Source of the DNA: JBOGEN01 sp050743265
GTDB taxonomy: Bacteria > Actinomycetota > Actinomycetes > JBOGEN01
Length of the DNA stretch: 38,260 nt
Assembly (NCBI GenBank): GCA_050743265.1
Contig: JBOGEN010000134.1
Coordinates: forward strand, 1 to 38,260
Direction of reading: 5' to 3'
Shown: piece after piece, positions 8,395 through 16,411 of the stretch
How the letters are laid out: every line of letters begins with the position of its first letter
Position numbering within the stretch: position 1 is the stretch's first letter
Translations under genes and position numbers: made by a program
The notes under the pieces: generated by a model
What the model saw: the letters and a program-made list of their open reading frames with translations, nothing else
The model's database searches: none
Told to the model about the DNA's origin: nothing

Positions 8395-9954
8395 TCAGAC
8401 ACCCACGGACCGCTCGTCGGACTCCTCACGCTCGGACTGCTTGCCCAGCCGGCCGCCCAGGACGCGCTGCAAGACCGGGGCGAGGAACACCAGCGCGGTC
8501 AGCAGCCCGACGAAGCAGAGCAGCATCAGGGACATGCCCCGCTCGACGAAGATGTCGAAGCTGCCCTCGGAGATGATGAGCGTCTGCCGCAGGGTCTCCT
8601 CCGCCATCGGGCCGAGGACGAGCGCGATCACGAGCGCCGCGGCCGAGAACCCGTACCGTCGCATGAAGAAGCCGAGCACGCCGCAGGCGAGCATGATTCC
8701 GACCTCGACGATGCTGCCGTTGACCGTGTACGCGCCGAACACGCACAGGATGATGACGACGGGCCCGAGGATGCGGAACGGCACCTTGGCGATGCTCGCG
8801 AAGGCCGGGATGCAGAAGATGTTGAGCACGAGCAGCATCACGTTGCCGAGGTACATGCTGCCGATGAGGCCCCACGCGAAGTCCGGGTTCTGCTCCATGA
8901 GGAGTGGGCCCGGCTGCAGGCCCCACATGAGGAACCCGCCGAGCAGGACGGCGGTGGCACCCGACCCGGGTACGCCCAACGTGAGCAACGGAACCATCGA
9001 CCCTGCACTGGCGGCGTTGTTCGCCGCCTCCGGCCCGACCAGGCCGGGCACCGCACCGCGCCCGAACATCTTGGGGGTCTTGGAGATCGCCTTCTCCACG
9101 CTGTACGCGAGCAGGGAGGCCACCGTGGCACCGGCACCGGGCACGACGCCCACGATGAAGCCGAGGAACGACCCCCGGGTCATGCTGCCGCGGGACTCGG
9201 ACCACTCCCGCCGGTCGGGCCAGAACACCTGCCCGCGGCGGGTGACCGCCCGGAAGCCGAGCTCCTCGTGGTGTCCCCTGTTGTACATCGTCCACAGCAC
9301 CTCGCCGATGCCGAACAGGCCGATGGCCACGGGGACGAAGTCGATGCCGTTGATGAGCTCGGGAGACCCGAACGTGTAGCGCTGCTCGCCGTTGCCGATG
9401 TCGATGCCCACCGTGGACAGCGCGAAGCCGAGCAGCGCGCTGATCGCGCCCAGGAGCCGGTTACGCCCGATCACCACGATCAGCGTGAGCAGGCCGGCGA
9501 CGACGACGAGGAACAGCTCGGGCGGCCCGAAGCTCTCGGCGAACGAGGCGACGAGCGGCGCCGAGACCGAGATGAGGATGGCGCCGATCGTGCCGGCGAC
9601 GAACGAGGCGACCGCGGCCAGCACCAGCGCAGGACCCGCTCGGCCCTGTTGGGCCATGGGATAGCCGTCGAACGTGGTGGCGACGGTCGCCGACTCCCCG
9701 GGGGTGTTGATGAGCACCGACGTGATCGTCCCGCCGTACATCGCCCCGTAGTAGACGGCGGCGAGCATCACGATGGCCCCGGTCGGGTCGAGCCCGAACG
9801 TGAGCGGGAGGAGGATCGCGAGCCCCGCGGACGGCCCGAGGCCGGGCATGACACCCACGACCATGCCGACGAGGACGCCGGCGGCGAGCAGCAGCAGGTT
9901 GACGGGCGTCAGGACGCCGGCGATGCCGCCGAGCAGCTGGCCGAAGACATCCAC
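8395..9954 (-). CDS. tctA: tripartite tricarboxylate transporter, large membrane subunit TctA
   Basis: A 519-residue integral membrane protein with about 11-12 hydrophobic segments. It carries the two glycine-rich inverted-repeat loops typical of TctA: PGLGPSAGLAILLPL near residue 35 and VVPGAGATVASLLAYSVEKA around 265. TctA forms the ion-driven transport channel of the TTT family, taking ligand from the binding protein TctC with the help of TctB. The GTG at 9954 is preceded by GGGAGG with 6-base spacing. The gene lies 13 bases after tctB. All three subunits are present and intact, so the transporter should be functional. TTT systems carry citrate, aromatic acids and other carboxylates, and the exact ligand here is unknown. 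Confidence 0.95.
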   Translation of the reverse strand: MDVFGQLLGGIAGVLTPVNLLLLAAGVLVGMVVGVMPGLGPSAGLAILLPLTFGLDPTGAIVMLAAVYYGAMYGGTITSVLINTPGESATVATTFDGYPMAQQGRAGPALVLAAVASFVAGTIGAILISVSAPLVASFAESFGPPELFLVVVAGLLTLIVVIGRNRLLGAISALLGFALSTVGIDIGNGEQRYTFGSPELINGIDFVPVAIGLFGIGEVLWTMYNRGHHEELGFRAVTRRGQVFWPDRREWSESRGSMTRGSFLGFIVGVVPGAGATVASLLAYSVEKAISKTPKMFGRGAVPGLVGPEAANNAASAGSMVPLLTLGVPGSGATAVLLGGFLMWGLQPGPLLMEQNPDFAWGLIGSMYLGNVMLLVLNIFCIPAFASIAKVPFRILGPVVIILCVFGAYTVNGSIVEVGIMLACGVLGFFMRRYGFSAAALVIALVLGPMAEETLRQTLIISEGSFDIFVERGMSLMLLCFVGLLTALVFLAPVLQRVLGGRLGKQSEREESDERSVGV

Positions 9955-9967
9955 GAGTGACCTCCCG

Positions 9968-10585
9968 TCAGAGGGGCAGCACGAGGCCCGGCGGGAGGCT
10001 CGCGTTGAGCAACATGTCGAAGAGCACGTACAGGCCGAGCGGGACGAGGACCCCGACGAGCACGTTGGTCCGGTGGTTACCCCGGTTCAGGAGGCTGAGC
10101 AGCAGGACGAGGAACAGGGCACCCGCGATCACCGCACCGAGCACCTCGAACGTGAACAGCAGCAGGGCGAGCCCGACGACCGCGGCGAAGGTGATCGTCG
10201 ACTCCCGCGGCAGGGGCTGCCCGCCGACGCTCTCCGCCGACCCAGTGGCCTGCGCCGACCCAGTGGCCTGCGCCGAGGCGTCGCCCTCGGTCGCGGCGCC
10301 GCTCTCGGTCGCGGCGCCGCTCTCCGCCACGAGACCGGCCGGCAACGGCTCGTCGTCGTCCGACGACCCGTCGTCGTGGCCGCGCAGCGCGCGGGCGATC
10401 GCCACGGCGCACAGGGCGAGCGTCGCGAAGCCGACCAGGCGGGGGAAGAACCCGGCCCCGATCCGGCCGGACTCGACCCGCCACTCCAGTCCGAACGCCA
10501 TCGCCGTGTAGCCGGCGGCGAAGAGCGTCAGGGACCCGAGGAACAGCAGGCGGGTGTCCGGCCGGACGCGGGGTGGGGACTGCAT
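9968..10585 (-). CDS. tctB: tripartite tricarboxylate transporter, small membrane subunit TctB
   Basis: A 205-residue protein with about four membrane helices, the arrangement of TctB. It is longer than the usual ~150-170 residues because a Ser/Ala/Thr/Glu-rich linker of about 45 residues sits between helices 2 and 3. That linker contains two repeated peptides (ESGAAT twice and SAQATG twice), each encoded by perfect 18-base tandem duplications. The start ATG (10583-10585) follows the TAG of tctC with no gap, implying translational coupling. TctB is needed for transport but its precise job is unclear. The linker should face one side of the membrane and is not expected to block function. Confidence 0.88.
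   Translation of the reverse strand: MQSPPRVRPDTRLLFLGSLTLFAAGYTAMAFGLEWRVESGRIGAGFFPRLVGFATLALCAVAIARALRGHDDGSSDDDEPLPAGLVAESGAATESGAATEGDASAQATGSAQATGSAESVGGQPLPRESTITFAAVVGLALLLFTFEVLGAVIAGALFLVLLLSLLNRGNHRTNVLVGVLVPLGLYVLFDMLLNASLPPGLVLPL
10238..10321 (-). repeat. two different 18-bp tandem duplications inside tctB
   Basis: Unit A (CGACCCAGTGGCCTGCGC) occurs twice at 10238-10273. Unit B (CTCGGTCGCGGCGCCGCT) occurs twice at 10286-10321. Both pairs are exact and in frame, and they are separated by 12 bases. They extend the hydrophilic loop of TctB. Confidence 0.9.
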
Positions 10586-11563
10586 CTAGAGCGCTCCCTG
10601 CTCCTTGAGCTTGGTCTTCAGCTCGCCCTCGGTCTTCGCGATGTAGCTGGTGAAGTCGTCACCCCACAGCTCGTTCGGGGCGAGGTTGTTCTGCTCCAGG
10701 TACTGATGCCAGGCGGGCGTCTTGACGACCTTCTTCATCGTGTCGATCCACCACTGCCTGGTCTCCTCGGGCACGTCCGGGGGCAGGATCAGCCCTCGTG
10801 GCGTCGTCACCATGCCGGTGTACCCCTTGGACTTGGCAGTAGGCACCTCGGTGAGTCCTGGCATCGGCTCGTCCCCGGTGAAGAGCAGCGGGTTCATGTC
10901 GCCGGACTCCACCTGGCCGAGCACCTCGGCCGGGTTGGACGTGATCGCGTCGAGGGCCCCGGAGGACATCGACGTGATCAGCTGGCCCTCCTCGTTGAAC
11001 GGCACGTACTTGATCTTGTACCCGGCCTGCTTGGCCAGCTCGGCGTGCAGGATCAGGTCGATGTTGACGGTGCCGATCCCGCCGACCGCGACGGTGCCCT
11101 TCTTCTTGGCGTACGCGACCCACTTCTCCCACGTGTCCAGCCCGCTGTCCTTCGACGTGAGGAACAGCGAGGCGTCCTCGGCCAGGAGGGCGACGTGGGT
11201 GAAGTCCTTGGGCGTCCAGCCGGTGTCGGACTCCAGCGGCGTCGTGAGGAAGCTGCCGGACGTCGAGGAGATCGAGTACGGGTTGCCGGACTCGCTGTAG
11301 ACCTGGCCCCAGCCCTTCGCCCCGGAGCCGCCGTCCACGTTCTCGACGGTGATGTCCTCGGAGTAGAGCTTCTCCTTCTCGAGGATGTCGACGATCTGGC
11401 GCGACATGATGTCGTTGCCGCCGCCCGGGCCGAACGCGACCGTCCACTCCAGCGGCTCCTCCGGGTAGTCCTCCGCCCCGGTGCTCGCCCCTGTCCCCCC
11501 ACAGGCCGCGAGCAGCGTGGCTGCCGCCACCGCTGCTCCGATGGCCGTGAGTCTGTTGCGCAT
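10586..11563 (-). CDS. tctC: tripartite tricarboxylate transporter substrate-binding lipoprotein (TctC/Bug)
   Basis: A 325-residue extracytoplasmic solute-binding protein of the Bug/TctC family. It begins with a lipoprotein signal peptide whose lipobox ends at Cys21 (LLAAC), so it should be tethered to the outer face of the membrane. The mature part starts with EEPLEWTVAFGPGGGND, the usual carboxylate-binding first strand and loop, followed by the two-lobed fold with GGIGTVNIDL and PAEVLGQVESGDM. The ATG at 11563 has an AGGGAGAG box just upstream. Bug proteins bind carboxylic acids through water-mediated contacts, so the ligand is presumably an organic acid. It is the fourth gene of the operon, 40 bases after the thioesterase gene. 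Confidence 0.93.
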   Translation of the reverse strand: MRNRLTAIGAAVAAATLLAACGGTGASTGAEDYPEEPLEWTVAFGPGGGNDIMSRQIVDILEKEKLYSEDITVENVDGGSGAKGWGQVYSESGNPYSISSTSGSFLTTPLESDTGWTPKDFTHVALLAEDASLFLTSKDSGLDTWEKWVAYAKKKGTVAVGGIGTVNIDLILHAELAKQAGYKIKYVPFNEEGQLITSMSSGALDAITSNPAEVLGQVESGDMNPLLFTGDEPMPGLTEVPTAKSKGYTGMVTTPRGLILPPDVPEETRQWWIDTMKKVVKTPAWHQYLEQNNLAPNELWGDDFTSYIAKTEGELKTKLKEQGAL

Positions 11564-11603
11564 ATCTCTCCCTCCTCGCCCGGCGAGCTGCCGGGGTCTG
11601 GCG

Positions 11604-12110
11604 TCAGGTGGGGCGCTCATGCCGCGCTCCGTCGGGTGCGCTCCGGGGTGCTTCTGACTGGTCCAGGCGGTGCCACGTCGCCGTCGCGGACGCGGCGAGC
11701 CGCCCGTGCTCGTCGTACAGCCGGGACTCGAGGTGGACGATGCGGCGCCCGGCACGCAGCAGCCGTCCCTCGCACCGGCTCGGGCCGGTCACGGGTCTGA
11801 AGAAGCGGGTCTGCATCTCGACCGTGACCGCCGTCCCGAGGTAGCGGTGGCAGAGGTGGCCCATGGAGATGTCCATGACGGTCGTGATGACGCCGCCGTG
11901 CAGCGAGCCCTGGGGGTTGCCCAGGAAGTCCGCGTACGGCAGCTCGATGCACGTGCTCTGTGCGTCGTCGTCGTAGGTGATAGAGAGGTCGAGCAGCCGG
12001 AAGAGGAAGAACGCGCCGAAGTCGGGCCGGCTCGTGGCCAGCGCGTCGTCGACCCGTGTCCGCACCAGGTCGTGGTCGACCCCGTCGTCGCGTGTGCTCG
12101 CGCCACCCAC
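11604..12110 (-). CDS. PaaI-type hotdog thioesterase
   Basis: A 168-residue single hotdog-fold protein with the signature GNPQGSLHGGVITTVMDISM: a PaaI-type active-site loop (HGG) followed by the conserved helix bearing Asp. Such enzymes hydrolyse acyl-CoA thioesters, often to recover CoA when a pathway stalls. The N-terminal 35 residues are extra compared with the shortest family members. The GTG at 12110 lies 9 bases after the crotonase stop, inside the CoA-transferase/transporter operon. In this context it probably releases the acid from a CoA intermediate or acts as a safety valve. The acyl chain preference cannot be predicted. Confidence 0.85.
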   Translation of the reverse strand: MGGASTRDDGVDHDLVRTRVDDALATSRPDFGAFFLFRLLDLSITYDDDAQSTCIELPYADFLGNPQGSLHGGVITTVMDISMGHLCHRYLGTAVTVEMQTRFFRPVTGPSRCEGRLLRAGRRIVHLESRLYDEHGRLAASATATWHRLDQSEAPRSAPDGARHERPT

Positions 12111-12119
12111 GTCGCTGCC

Positions 12120-12914
12120 TTACGACCAGGTGAAGCGTGGCGGGCGCTTCTCGAGGAAAGCCGTCACGCCCTCGGCGTAGTCGTCGGTGTCGAACGACGA
12201 GTTGCGCAGGTCCCGCGTGACGTCGTCCTCCTCGGTCTGCCCGGCGAGGATGTGCTTCACGATCTGCTTCGTCGCCCGGATGCTGAACTGCGCGCGCGTG
12301 CACAGCAGCTCGGCGAACTCGAACGTGATCTTCTCCAGGTCCTCGACCGGCACGACCTCGTCCGCGAGGCCGAGCGCGAGCGCCCGCTCGGCGCGGACCT
12401 GCTGGCCGGACATGAGCACCCACTTGGCCTGCGAGGGGCCGACCACGTCGACGAGCCGCTTGGTCGACTCGAGGCTGTAGACGAGACCGAGCTTCGCCGG
12501 GGTGATCGCGAACCGGGCCCGCTCGTCGGCGAAGCGGAGGTCGCAGGCGAGCGCGAGTCCGCACCCGCCGCCGATGCAGTAGCCGTGCACCATCGCGATC
12601 GTGGGCTTGGTCAGCCCCTCGAGCGCACGCTCGGCGGCGGCCACCTTCTCGTTGTAGCTCTTCGCGCTCTCGGCGTTCGCTCGCACCTCGCGGAACTCGC
12701 TGATGTCCGCGCCCGAGGCGAAGGCCTTCTGCCCGGCCCCGCGGACGACGAGCACCTTGACCGAGCGGTCCTGCTCGATCTCGTCGAGTACGCCGGGCAG
12801 CGCCTCGTACATGCCCAGCCGGATCGCGTTGTGGCTGTCGGGCCGGTTGAGCACGAGCGTGGCGACCGCGCCGTCGGGTCCGGCGCGCTCGACAAGGAGA
12901 TCGGTGGTGGTCAC
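12120..12914 (-). CDS. crotonase-fold enzyme, possibly a malonyl-CoA-type decarboxylase
   Basis: A 264-residue crotonase-superfamily enzyme with the oxyanion-hole segments FASGADISEF (about 65-74) and YCIGGGCGLALACDLRF (112-128). The two glutamates that catalyse enoyl-CoA hydration are missing: the first position is Gly119 (GGGCG instead of GGGCE) and the second falls at Ala140 (ITPAKLGLVY). The TPxxLGxxY stretch and the C-terminal AFLEKRPPRF resemble E. coli methylmalonyl-CoA decarboxylase (YgfG), where the tyrosine (here Tyr146) lies in the active site. I therefore suspect decarboxylation or another non-hydratase reaction. The GTG at 12914 has GAGAGG upstream, and the CoA-transferase gene ends 5 bases before it. 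Generic tools would call it enoyl-CoA hydratase. Confidence 0.85.
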   Translation of the reverse strand: MTTTDLLVERAGPDGAVATLVLNRPDSHNAIRLGMYEALPGVLDEIEQDRSVKVLVVRGAGQKAFASGADISEFREVRANAESAKSYNEKVAAAERALEGLTKPTIAMVHGYCIGGGCGLALACDLRFADERARFAITPAKLGLVYSLESTKRLVDVVGPSQAKWVLMSGQQVRAERALALGLADEVVPVEDLEKITFEFAELLCTRAQFSIRATKQIVKHILAGQTEEDDVTRDLRNSSFDTDDYAEGVTAFLEKRPPRFTWS

Positions 12915-12919
12915 AGGTG

Positions 12920-14137
12920 CTACCTCTCTGGCTGCAGGTCGGGGTGCGCGTCGAACACGACGCCGTCGTCGAAGAGCCGGGCGACCTCGTCCGCGTCGAG
13001 CCCGCGCTCGCGGAGCACCTCGGCGGTGTGCTGGCCGAGCCAGGGGGCGGGCCCGCGGACGGTGAAGTCGAGGTCGGAGAACTTGGCTCCGGTGCCGATG
13101 GTGCGCATCGGGCCGATGATCGGGTGCTCGAGGTCGACGACCATGTCGCGGGCCTGGACGTGCGGGTCGTTCAGCGTCTCCTCGTACGTGAGCACGGGGC
13201 CACCGGGGATGCCGGCCTTGTCGAGCGTCTCGATCCAGTCGTCCGTCGTCCGTGTCGTGGTGATGGCCTCGATCTCGCCCTCGAGCTCGTCGATGTGGGC
13301 CATCCGGTCGGGCAGCGTGGCGAACCGCGGGTCCGTGAGCCACTCGGGACGGTCGAGAGCGTCGCGGCAGAGCCGCTCCCAGAGCCGGTCGTTCGCCGCG
13401 CCGATGGTGACGAAGCCGTCGGACGTCCGGTACGCCTGGTACGGCGTGGACCGCCGGTGCCGCGTCCCGGTCGGCAGCGGCGCCTCTCCGCTGCCGAAGA
13501 ACGCGCCGGACTCCCACACCGTCCAGGCCAGGCCGGCGTCCACGAGCGAGATGTCGATGTACTGGCCCTCACCCGTACGCTGGCGCACCATCTGCGCGCC
13601 CATCACCGAGTAGATGGCGGTCGCGCCGGCGGCGATGTCGTTGATGGCGATGCCCACCTTGGCCGGACGCCCGTCGGGCTGGCCGGTCATGCGCAGGAAC
13701 CCGCCGACCCCCTGCGCCATGATGTCGAAGCCGGGTCGGTCCCGGTAAGGGCCCGTCTGGCCGAAGCCGCTGATCGACACGTAGATGACGTCGGGCCGCA
13801 CCGCCTTGACGGCCTCGTAGTCGACACCCAGGCGGCGCATCACGCCGGGGCGGAAGTTCTCGATCACCGTGTCCGCGTCCGCGGCGAGGCGGAGGAACAG
13901 GTCGCGCCCGGCCGGGCTCTTGAGGTCGAGGGCGATGCTGCGCTTGCTGCGGTTCGGCATGCCGAACGGGTAGCTCTCGCCGTTGACCTTCGGGCTCAGG
14001 CGGCGCGAGTCGTCCCCTTCGGGGAAGCGCTCGACCTTGACCACGTCCGCGCCCAGCTCGGCCAGGACCATCGTGCAGTACGGCCCGGAGAGGAATCGGG
14101 TCAGGTCGAGCACCCGGAATCCGTCCAGAGGGAGCAT
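12920..14137 (-). CDS. family III CoA-transferase (CaiB/BaiF type)
   Basis: A 405-residue family III acyl-CoA transferase, of the formyl-CoA/succinyl-CoA transferase kind. The N-terminal core reads VLDLTRFLSGPYCTMVLAEL, followed by GADVVKVE and the motif VIENFRPGVMRRLG. The catalytic aspartate is Asp138 in RPGFDIMAQG, and the closing domain contains GPVLTYEE and DPHVQARDM. The enzyme moves CoA from a donor such as succinyl-CoA to a free carboxylic acid, which suits a role as the activation step for the acid imported by the TctABC system. It is the first gene of the operon; its ATG faces the divergent IclR gene across 115 bases containing inverted repeats. Length and motifs look complete. Confidence 0.92.
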   Translation of the reverse strand: MLPLDGFRVLDLTRFLSGPYCTMVLAELGADVVKVERFPEGDDSRRLSPKVNGESYPFGMPNRSKRSIALDLKSPAGRDLFLRLAADADTVIENFRPGVMRRLGVDYEAVKAVRPDVIYVSISGFGQTGPYRDRPGFDIMAQGVGGFLRMTGQPDGRPAKVGIAINDIAAGATAIYSVMGAQMVRQRTGEGQYIDISLVDAGLAWTVWESGAFFGSGEAPLPTGTRHRRSTPYQAYRTSDGFVTIGAANDRLWERLCRDALDRPEWLTDPRFATLPDRMAHIDELEGEIEAITTTRTTDDWIETLDKAGIPGGPVLTYEETLNDPHVQARDMVVDLEHPIIGPMRTIGTGAKFSDLDFTVRGPAPWLGQHTAEVLRERGLDADEVARLFDDGVVFDAHPDLQPER

Positions 14138-14252
14138 GCAGCCCCTTTCCCTTTCCCGTATTGCGGGATACCCTCTCGTGTCGCGGGAAAGTTACGAGAC
14201 ATGCTGGGCCACGTCAAGAGGAGACGTCCGATTTGTTCACATTAGGACTCGG
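14138..14252. promoter_or_regulatory. divergent promoter with IclR-type operator candidates
   Basis: This 115-base region separates the CoA-transferase operon from its divergent IclR gene. It contains TTTCCCG (14152-14158), TCCCG-TATTG-CGGGA (14154-14168) and CGGGAAA (14184-14190, inverse of the first). The near-identical elements TGCGGGATA (14162-14170) and CGCGGGAAA (14182-14190) are exactly 20 bases apart, two helical turns. Operators of IclR proteins are often short inverted repeats of this kind (TTCCG...CGGAA type). An AT-richer patch at 14231-14249 could hold the iclR promoter. Binding is inferred, not shown. Confidence 0.55.
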
Positions 14253-15113
14253 GTGAGCACGGACGGCGTGGACTGGGCCGGCGAGGCGTCCGCCCCCCGA
14301 GCCCCCGGAGTCCAGTCACTCGACAGGGCGGCGGCGATCCTGCGCTGCTTCACCGCGCGCTCCGCCACGCTCAGCCTGTCCCAGATCGCCCGCGAGACCG
14401 GGCTGTCGACGAGCACCACCCACCGGCTGCTCGCGTCCATGCAGCACAACCACCTGGTCCGGCAGACCGGCGACCGCAGGTACGCGCTCGGCCCGCTACT
14501 CGTCCAGCTCGTCCGCAGTGGCGCGGTGGCCTCCACGCTCCGCGAGGCGGCGATGCCCGTCATGACGGTGCTGCGGGACGAGCAGGAGGAGACGGCCGGG
14601 CTGCACGCGCTGCTGCCCAGCGACGAGCGCATCGTCGTCGACCAGGTGGAGAGCCACCACCCCCTGCGGCGCACGTACACGGAGATGGGCATCCCCATCC
14701 CGCTGGCCTACGGCGCGCCGGGCAAGGTCATGCTCGCCCACCTGCCCCCCGACCGCCTGGAGGCAGCGCTGGACCGGCCGATCCGCCAGCTCACGCCGAC
14801 GACGGTGACCGACCACGACGCGCTGAGTGCCGAGCTCGAAGCCGTACGGCAGCGCGGATGGGCCACCTCGTTCGCCGAGCGGACCCCCGGCATCCACACG
14901 GTGGCGGGCCCCGTCTTCGACCACCGCGGCTCGGTCATCGGGAGCCTGAGCATGTCCGGCCCGGGGATGCGGATGCCCGTGGAGCGCATGCAGTCACTCG
15001 CACCTGCCGTACGCGAGGCGGCCTGGACGGTGTCCGAGGTCCTCGGCGCGACCCTCGACGTCGTCCGGGCGCGCATCACCGGCGCGTGGTGGGGGTCGAG
15101 CGCCGGGGGCTGA
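14253..15113 (+). CDS. IclR-family transcriptional regulator
   Basis: A 286-residue IclR-type regulator. An N-terminal winged helix-turn-helix (about 25-90: SLDRAAAILRCF, then SLSQIARETGLSTSTTHRLL) precedes the C-terminal effector-binding domain (about 105-270, including GIPIPLAYGAPGKVMLAH and SFAERTPGIHTVAGPVFD). IclR proteins bind small organic acids or pathway intermediates and control adjacent catabolic operons, mostly as local regulators. The GTG at 14253 was chosen because it leaves the normal 25-residue lead before the helix-turn-helix; no clear Shine-Dalgarno is visible, so it may be leaderless. It is divergent from the seven-gene operon, its likely target, and only 14 bases upstream of an MFS gene, suggesting that they are co-transcribed. 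Confidence 0.9.
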   Translation: MSTDGVDWAGEASAPRAPGVQSLDRAAAILRCFTARSATLSLSQIARETGLSTSTTHRLLASMQHNHLVRQTGDRRYALGPLLVQLVRSGAVASTLREAAMPVMTVLRDEQEETAGLHALLPSDERIVVDQVESHHPLRRTYTEMGIPIPLAYGAPGKVMLAHLPPDRLEAALDRPIRQLTPTTVTDHDALSAELEAVRQRGWATSFAERTPGIHTVAGPVFDHRGSVIGSLSMSGPGMRMPVERMQSLAPAVREAAWTVSEVLGATLDVVRARITGAWWGSSAGG

Positions 15114-15127
15114 TTGGATGGGCCCTC

Positions 15128-16369
15128 GTGCCCGCCCTTCCGCCGCTCCCCCCGCGCGTCCGCGCCCTCGCGCGTCGGTTCCTCGGCGACCTCCCCGTCG
15201 AGGTGGCCGTGCTCGCCGCCGTCGCGTTCTCGGTCGCCGTCGGGTTCGGCATCGTCGCCCCGGCCATCCCGGTCTTCGCGCGGGAGTTCGGCGTCACGCG
15301 TACGGCCGCGAGCGCGGTGGTGTCGGCGTTCGCGTTCATGCGGCTCGTCTCGGCGCTCGGCGGTGGGCGGCTCGTCGACCGGCTCGGCGAGCGGGTGGTG
15401 CTCGCGACCGGCATCGGCATCGTCGCGGTCTCCAGCGCGCTCGCGGGGCTGGCGCAGAACTACGCGCAGCTGCTCGTCCTGCGCGGGGTGGGTGGCATCG
15501 GGTCGGCGATGTTCACGGTCTCGGCGATCAGCCTCGTCCTGCGTGTCGCGGCCCCCGAGCTGCGGGGCCGGGCCACCGGGCTCTTCCAGGCGGGCTTCCT
15601 CGTGGGTGGCGTGACCGGGCCCGCGTTCGGCGGCTTCCTCGCGGAGGTCTCGCTCCGCCTTCCCTTCTTCGTGTACGCCGCGACGCTCGCGGTGGCCGGC
15701 TCGATCGCGATGCTGTTCCTCACCCGGGCGGAGCTCGCGGAGAAGGAGGCGGACGGGACGGCGCCGCAGCGCACCTCCCTCGGCGAGGCACTGCGGCACC
15801 GTGCGTACCGGGCGGCGCTCGTCGGCAACCTGGGCGTCGGCTGGGCCCTGTTCGGCGTACGGATGGCCGTGATCCCGCTGTTCGTGGTCGAGGGGCTCGA
15901 CCTCGGCGCGAAATGGGTGGGCATCGGCTTCGTCGTCTCGTCCGCCGCGCAGGGCCTGCTGCTCCTCCCTGCCGGACGCGTCGCCGACACGGTCGGCCGC
16001 AGGCCCGCGATGATCCTCGGCGGGACCGTCTCGAGCGTCGCCATGGTGCTGCTCGCGCTCTCGACCTCGGCCCCCCTGTACGTGGTCGCAATGGTGCTGT
16101 TCGGCTCCGGGTCGGCCTTCCTCGGGGTCGCCCCTGGCGCGGTCGTCGGGGACGTCGTGTCCGGACGCGGCGGCACGACCGTCGCCTTCTACCAGATGGC
16201 GGCGGACTTCGGCGCCGTCGTCGGCCCGCTGCTCGCCGGGCTCCTCGCGGACGAGGTCTCGTACGGGGCCGCGTTCGCGAGCACCGCCGTGGTGCTTGCG
16301 GCCGGCGCACTCATGGGGGTGCGGATGCCGGAGACGCGGGGACGGTCCCGGGGCACCCCCGCGACGTGA
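15128..16369 (+). CDS. 12-TM MFS transporter
   Basis: A 413-residue major facilitator protein with about 12 membrane segments. The loop 2-3 motif A is GGGRLVDRLGERVVL and its degenerate copy in the second half is LPAGRVADTVGRRPAM. The pattern fits DHA1-like or sugar/metabolite efflux carriers; no substrate is evident. I chose the GTG at 15128; a near-cognate ATG ten bases earlier is out of frame. The gene follows the IclR gene by 14 bases and precedes the P450 gene by 42 bases. It could export a product of the P450 or be a second carrier for the operon's substrate. There is no periplasmic partner. Confidence 0.85.
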   Translation: MPALPPLPPRVRALARRFLGDLPVEVAVLAAVAFSVAVGFGIVAPAIPVFAREFGVTRTAASAVVSAFAFMRLVSALGGGRLVDRLGERVVLATGIGIVAVSSALAGLAQNYAQLLVLRGVGGIGSAMFTVSAISLVLRVAAPELRGRATGLFQAGFLVGGVTGPAFGGFLAEVSLRLPFFVYAATLAVAGSIAMLFLTRAELAEKEADGTAPQRTSLGEALRHRAYRAALVGNLGVGWALFGVRMAVIPLFVVEGLDLGAKWVGIGFVVSSAAQGLLLLPAGRVADTVGRRPAMILGGTVSSVAMVLLALSTSAPLYVVAMVLFGSGSAFLGVAPGAVVGDVVSGRGGTTVAFYQMAADFGAVVGPLLAGLLADEVSYGAAFASTAVVLAAGALMGVRMPETRGRSRGTPAT

Positions 16370-16397
16370 ACGGCGTCCGGAGCCTGCACCCAGCCGC

Positions 16398-16403
16398 TAG
16401 CGT
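16398..16403 (+). promoter_or_regulatory. -10 element for a leaderless P450 transcript
   Basis: TAGCGT ends 8 bases before the GTG of the P450 gene, so transcription would start at or within a base or two of the start codon. No Shine-Dalgarno is present. Leaderless GTG genes are common in actinobacteria. No good -35 is obvious. Confidence 0.4.
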
Positions 16404-16411
16404 CACCTGAC

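Noticed and set aside
8059..9960. 633-codon plus-strand frame opposite tctA and the FAH gene
   Set aside because: Translation is a run of His/Glu/Asp/Arg without a fold; tctA on the other strand has family motifs and normal membrane segments.
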